Source of the DNA: Biscogniauxia marginata
Lineage: Eukaryota; Ascomycota; Sordariomycetes; Xylariales; Xylariaceae
Direction: 5' to 3'
Assembly (NCBI GenBank): GCA_022695795.1
Contig: MU404094.1
Location: 1-64,000, forward strand
Length of the DNA stretch: 64,000 nucleotides
The first letter of the stretch is position 1. Each line of letters starts with the position of its first letter. Shown here piece after piece: positions 60,014 to 64,000 of the stretch. Made by a program: the position numbers and the translations under genes. The notes beneath the pieces were generated by a model. It did no database searches. It saw only the letters and a list, made by a program, of their open reading frames with translations, and had not been told where the DNA came from.

Positions 60014-61574
60014 TTAGTTCATCTGTCGGATCAGGGCGTTGATCTTGTCCTCCCGGTTACCCAGGTCACCACCCTCGATGAAGTGCTTGAACTTTCTCGT
60101 GCGGAAACCACCGTTGGGGTTGCTAAGCTTGAAGGGCCAGAGGAAGTTGGAGGCCTGCTTGAAGTTGGGGCCGACGGTGATGATCTCGTGGACTAGATCC
60201 TCGATACAGATGATGCCGTACTTGCCAAGGCTCTCCTCGATGATGGCGTTGTCGGTCAAGGGGATACGCTGCTTGTTGACCTTGCCGTATCCACGCTTGT
60301 AGATGAGCTCCTTGACGCTCTTGAGGTTGGGGTAACCGTAGGCAACCCAGGGCTCGACAATCTTGATCATCTCAGCAGTAGCCTTGGTGATCTTGACGAA
60401 AACACCGTTGTTGATCTGGAGCAGACGGAGCAGCTGGAGGATCTTGCGGGGCTTGGGAGCAATCTTGTTGATACTGTTTTATGGTTAGTACCTGTTCAGT
60501 TACATGGGACCTACTGGGAAGCTTACCCCTTGATTCGGATGATGAAGATCAGCTTCTCCTCAGCAGGGAGGTGGAAGTTGCCCTCCTGCTTGGCGACGCG
60601 GTTGAGGCGAATCTTCTCACGCTCGGCATCACGGTACTCCTTCACGTACTTCTCAGCACGCTTGAAGATGACACCTCGCTTCTCCTTGTTGGCCTATTCA
60701 AGATCGTTAGCTTGCAATCCAAACACTGAAAGTAGGTGTTGCATTTGATCTCTCTCCTCGGCGATCAGACCCGAAAGATGGTTAATTTTGCAACAGCATT
60801 GACCTTGGTCTAGTCGCAAAGGGTTTTTATGCATCATATCGTCTTTTACTTTGAATACATGGAACATTGGACTAACCTTCTTTCGCTCCTGGATCTGAGC
60901 AGCCTTCTCAGCGCGAGCCTTCTCCTGGCTCTTGCGCTTCTTCAGGAGAGTCTCGGGGACGAGGATCTGGTCCTTGGTCGGGACGGTACTGTAGGGAAAC
61001 TTAGATTAGTACGTAGTCCAGTCATACATCAGACATGTATGAGTAGAGCGCCGGTTGGAGAACTGCCGACTGCAACGCGACATTCTCAGCGGTGGCTAAC
61101 TCGAAGGAATAAATTTAATCGGTGAGATGCCCGAAGCCTCGATAGCACTACGTAAAAGTAGTGCGACAAGGCCTTCTGGGCACTTCCCTCATCCGACAAC
61201 GCCTCGGACAGAGTCCAAGAGAAAATGCTCGCAGTAGCTCAAAGCAATTCACCGGACATCTCTGTACCGTGAAGCTATTTAAGTGCGGCAGATGAAATTA
61301 AGAGAGAAGGACGAGACCTTCATCTCCAACGTCCCAAGCGACATCTCTCGGCCTACAAGCTATATTCCAAGCCTAGAGAACAGAGGGAGAAGCCCAGGAA
61401 AGATCGAGCTGGTTTGCGAAGCCCCTCGCGCCATTTTTCAATTGTTCGCGAGAGACCAGTGCCTGCCAGCCGAGAGGACCACGACAATCTGCAACAATCC
61501 GGGACCGGGCTAGAAAAGAGTGTTTCTAGGGGCGGAGGACGAGGTCAGGGAGGAATAGCATACGTTGAAGACAT
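60014..61574 (-). CDS. RPL7: 60S ribosomal protein uL30 (L7)
   Basis: Four exons give 249 residues in phase: 61574-61564 (11 bases), 60988-60877, 60693-60527 and 60473-60014. Family sequence runs throughout: [75 protein letters not shown], then [30 protein letters not shown] and the end [14 protein letters not shown]. Its role is in the large subunit. Intron 1 is long for this window (about 575 bases), and intron 2 carries a C/D-box snoRNA. The gene is divergent from uS11 across about 410 bases. Confidence 0.97.
60762..60843 (-). ncRNA. C/D-box snoRNA in L7 intron 2 (snR39/snR59-like, 25S rRNA guide)
   Basis: On the minus strand, intron 2 of the L7 gene contains a C-box-like ATGATGC (60837-60831, one base off RTGATGA) and a D box CTGA (60768-60765). 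CGA before the C box and TCG after the D box can pair as a terminal stem, and about 62 bases lie between the boxes. The 13 or so bases before the D box, ACCATCTTTCGGGT, complement the conserved 25S rRNA segment ACCCGAAAGATGGT. By the D-plus-five rule the target is the G of ACCCG. In yeast, snR39 and snR59 sit in RPL7 introns and methylate this same segment (recalled knowledge). The host intron and target agree, which makes chance unlikely. Confidence 0.85.
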
Positions 61575-61988
61575 TGTGTCGAGAATTGGCTGCGACGGTT
61601 AGTGGGTGGTTGTCGACACGGGTTGGTGGTTGAGAAGGATGTGGACAAGAGAAAGCCGAAGGTAAAAAAATAAATTTGCGAGACTTGAGGGTCAGAGTCT
61701 AGTGTGGGCGCTTGGGCCAGGGGGTGATTGTGATTGGTGCAAGCTCCCTCCCGCCTTTTTTATCTCCTAGCAAGCGAGAAAATGGAAAGTGGAAAATGGA
61801 ATGGTCTTAGGGTTAATTGACTACCACAGAAGTTCTGCCCTGCTTAACCGCCTTTATTTCCCCACCACAAACCCTCGAAATTCCTACGAGCTGCCTTTGG
61901 TCAATTTCTCACCAAAACCTGCGGTCAAGCTTCAGATCACCCATCGCGAAGTCCACCCCCAGACGGAAAATCTAAAAAATCAATCAAA
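61575..61988. promoter_or_regulatory. Shared divergent promoter of uL30 and uS11
   Basis: A gap of about 410 bases between the start codons of two ribosomal protein genes transcribed away from each other. It contains a telomere-repeat-like TTAGGGTTA and, near uS11, pyrimidine and A-rich leader sequence. Joint control is an inference. Confidence 0.6.
61807..61815 (+). promoter_or_regulatory. TTAGGGTTA motif in the ribosomal protein promoter
   Basis: The site lies 174 bases before the uS11 ATG and about 235 before the L7 ATG. In other fungi Tbf1-type factors bind TTAGGG sites at ribosomal protein promoters. Only one copy was seen here. Confidence 0.5.
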
Positions 61989-62754
<766 letters not shown>

Positions 62755-63357
62755 TTGCACCATATCATTACACCCCCTTTTTACGGGTGGTTCGTTGGTT
62801 GGTTGGCAGGGAAAACTCGACGAGATCACGATTTTTGCATCTGGGTTTCAATCTGGACTTCATCTCTGTGGCGTTGACAATTACGAGGAGAACGGCGTCT
62901 ACATCTCTGAATTAGAGACATGCATGCCTGGTCTCCATATCACTTGGGGTGGCTTCGCCAATTGTCACATGTTGCTTCTGGCACGGCTACAGCAGATATG
63001 AAAAAAAATAAACGTTGATCTACGAGAGTCGCGTTTTCCGTATCGCATCCTTTCAATACGTGACTTATGTGTTAATGCAATACCATGTGGAGCGTAGTCA
63101 TGTAAATGTCAAGTTCTTATTAGGATCCTTGTGTTGATCATTGAATTAGGTAGGTAAATCAACGTTCGTACCTATCTTTGCGAAAGACATCGCCGGAAAA
63201 CAGCGCAATCCACCCCTACCCAGTGAACATCCTACGCTATGCTAGAAACCAACGCGAGTACTCCGTATTAGTATCCCCCCCGTCGCTGACTTAGTCGTAG
63301 ACGCCGGGTCAATTAATTTAGGGGTAGCTGAGGTATATCATCCCATACACTCACTAC
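62755..63357. other. Intergenic, converging 3' ends
   Basis: Between uS11 and the Rad26-like gene, both ending here. TAGGTAGGTA motif at about 63149. No gene recognised. Confidence 0.4.
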
Positions 63358-63465
63358 CTAGTCTTTCCCAACCCCCGACCCTTTCCCCGCGCCACGGCCG
63401 CGGCCCTTTCGCGACTCCTGCGCCTTGGAGGATTCCTGATCATCCGGGCGCAAACTAGCAGGGTC

Positions 63466-64000
63466 CTAACCTTGTTTGAGCGCCCAGATGGCCCGCATGC
63501 TCGACCCTTTCTTCTCCATCTTGGCGACGCGGTTGAGGGCGGCCTTGAACTCGGACGACTGGTGGTTGGTGACGCAGTAGGGGTTGAAGTGGTCGACGAG
63601 CAGCTTGGTCGGGACCTGGCCCCCGTGGCGCCTGATGAACTCGGGGATCATCTTCTCGAAGTCCTTGCTGCGCAGCCTCGTCGATGGCGCGGGAGACTGG
63701 TTGCTGTTGTTATTGCCGTTGCTGCCGCCCGGACGAGGAGGCGACGGCGCGTCGAGACCCTGCCGGTTGGCTAGCCCGGAGAGGATGGCGGCGGATCCGG
63801 GGCCGGCGCGGCCGCGCCGGATGTTGGTCGGCCGGCCGCCTTCGCCGACCTCGCCGGTCCAGGTCACGGTGCCGATAGGGATCGAGCGGGCCTGCTCGCC
63901 CGCGCGGCGGAGCGACTCGGCGGCTTGAGCGGCCACGCGGTCCGCCTCTTGCTGGAGCATGCGGCGGCTGGCTTGCGGCTTGGTCTTGCCGTTCATGATC
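63466..64000 (-). CDS. C-terminus of a Rad26/CSB (ERCC6)-like repair ATPase, partial
   Basis: The gene continues past the right edge; only the last 177 or so residues are here. The Met at 63996 is internal, not a start. The visible part has MLQQEADRVAAQAAESLRRA, GTVTWTGEVGE, a low-complexity Gly/Asn/Ser linker, then a conserved winged-helix-like end: DFEKMIPEFIRRHGGQVPTK, LLVDHFNPYC, KAALNRVAKMEKKGSSMRAI. This resembles the C-terminal domain of fungal Rad26, the Swi2/Snf2 ATPase of transcription-coupled repair. The frame ends ALKQG then TAG. The same frame continues 35 codons beyond, to a second stop at 63360-63358, with a basic GRGRGAGKG tail; that extension looks like protein, so the first TAG may be a nonsense change or base error. 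Confidence 0.75.
   Translation of the reverse strand, partial: IMNGKTKPQASRRMLQQEADRVAAQAAESLRRAGEQARSIPIGTVTWTGEVGEGGRPTNIRRGRAGPGSAAILSGLANRQGLDAPSPPRPGGSNGNNNSNQSPAPSTRLRSKDFEKMIPEFIRRHGGQVPTKLLVDHFNPYCVTNHQSSEFKAALNRVAKMEKKGSSMRAIWALKQG

Overview
The window looks like a filamentous ascomycete chromosome segment, most likely Sordariomycetes. The support is short introns of about 45-180 bp with GTRNGT donors and YAG acceptors, long intergenic spaces, dispersed TACCTAGGTA-type motifs, decay resembling repeat-induced point mutation (RIP), and fungal gene families: an AA16-type LPMO, a SesB-like NLR, an ETP-type P450 and a Myb/SANT factor. The class is an inference; no marker was compared with a database.

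Left part, 1-5000. A frameshifted extended-SDR reductase gene runs into C-rich low-complexity DNA at the window edge. After an AT-rich empty stretch comes a heavily broken GMC oxidoreductase.

Conserved block, 5000-28000. In order: a probable mitochondrial protein of unknown function; an alpha/beta-hydrolase fused to a PIR1/capping-triphosphatase-like phosphatase; NDUFAF3-like complex I assembly factor; ribosomal protein eL34; an intron-free PRP8; then 6 kb without a convincing gene; then a two-repeat Myb/SANT protein.

Accessory block, 28000-47500. Most is gene-free and AT-rich. It carries relics of a secondary-metabolite locus (an ETP-type P450, one methyltransferase exon, an epoxide hydrolase) and a broken NLR gene (SesB-like hydrolase, NB-ARC, TPR). 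The stop codons checked in the P450, the epoxide hydrolase and the NLR can all be explained by CpA to TpA change on the coding strand, as expected of RIP, but indels are present too.

Right part, 47800-64000. Genes are a ketopantoate reductase, a Cys-motif protein of unknown function with one in-frame TAG, an Mpv17/PMP22-family membrane protein, the secreted AA16-like LPMO, the Fe-S assembly protein ISA2 with repeat-expanded loops, ribosomal proteins uL30 (L7) and uS11 (S14) in a divergent pair, and the C-terminus of a Rad26/CSB-like repair ATPase.

The strongest non-coding find is a C/D-box snoRNA in intron 2 of the L7 gene. Its guide matches the conserved 25S rRNA segment ACCCGAAAGATGG. Yeast hosts snR39 and snR59 in RPL7 introns, so the arrangement appears conserved.
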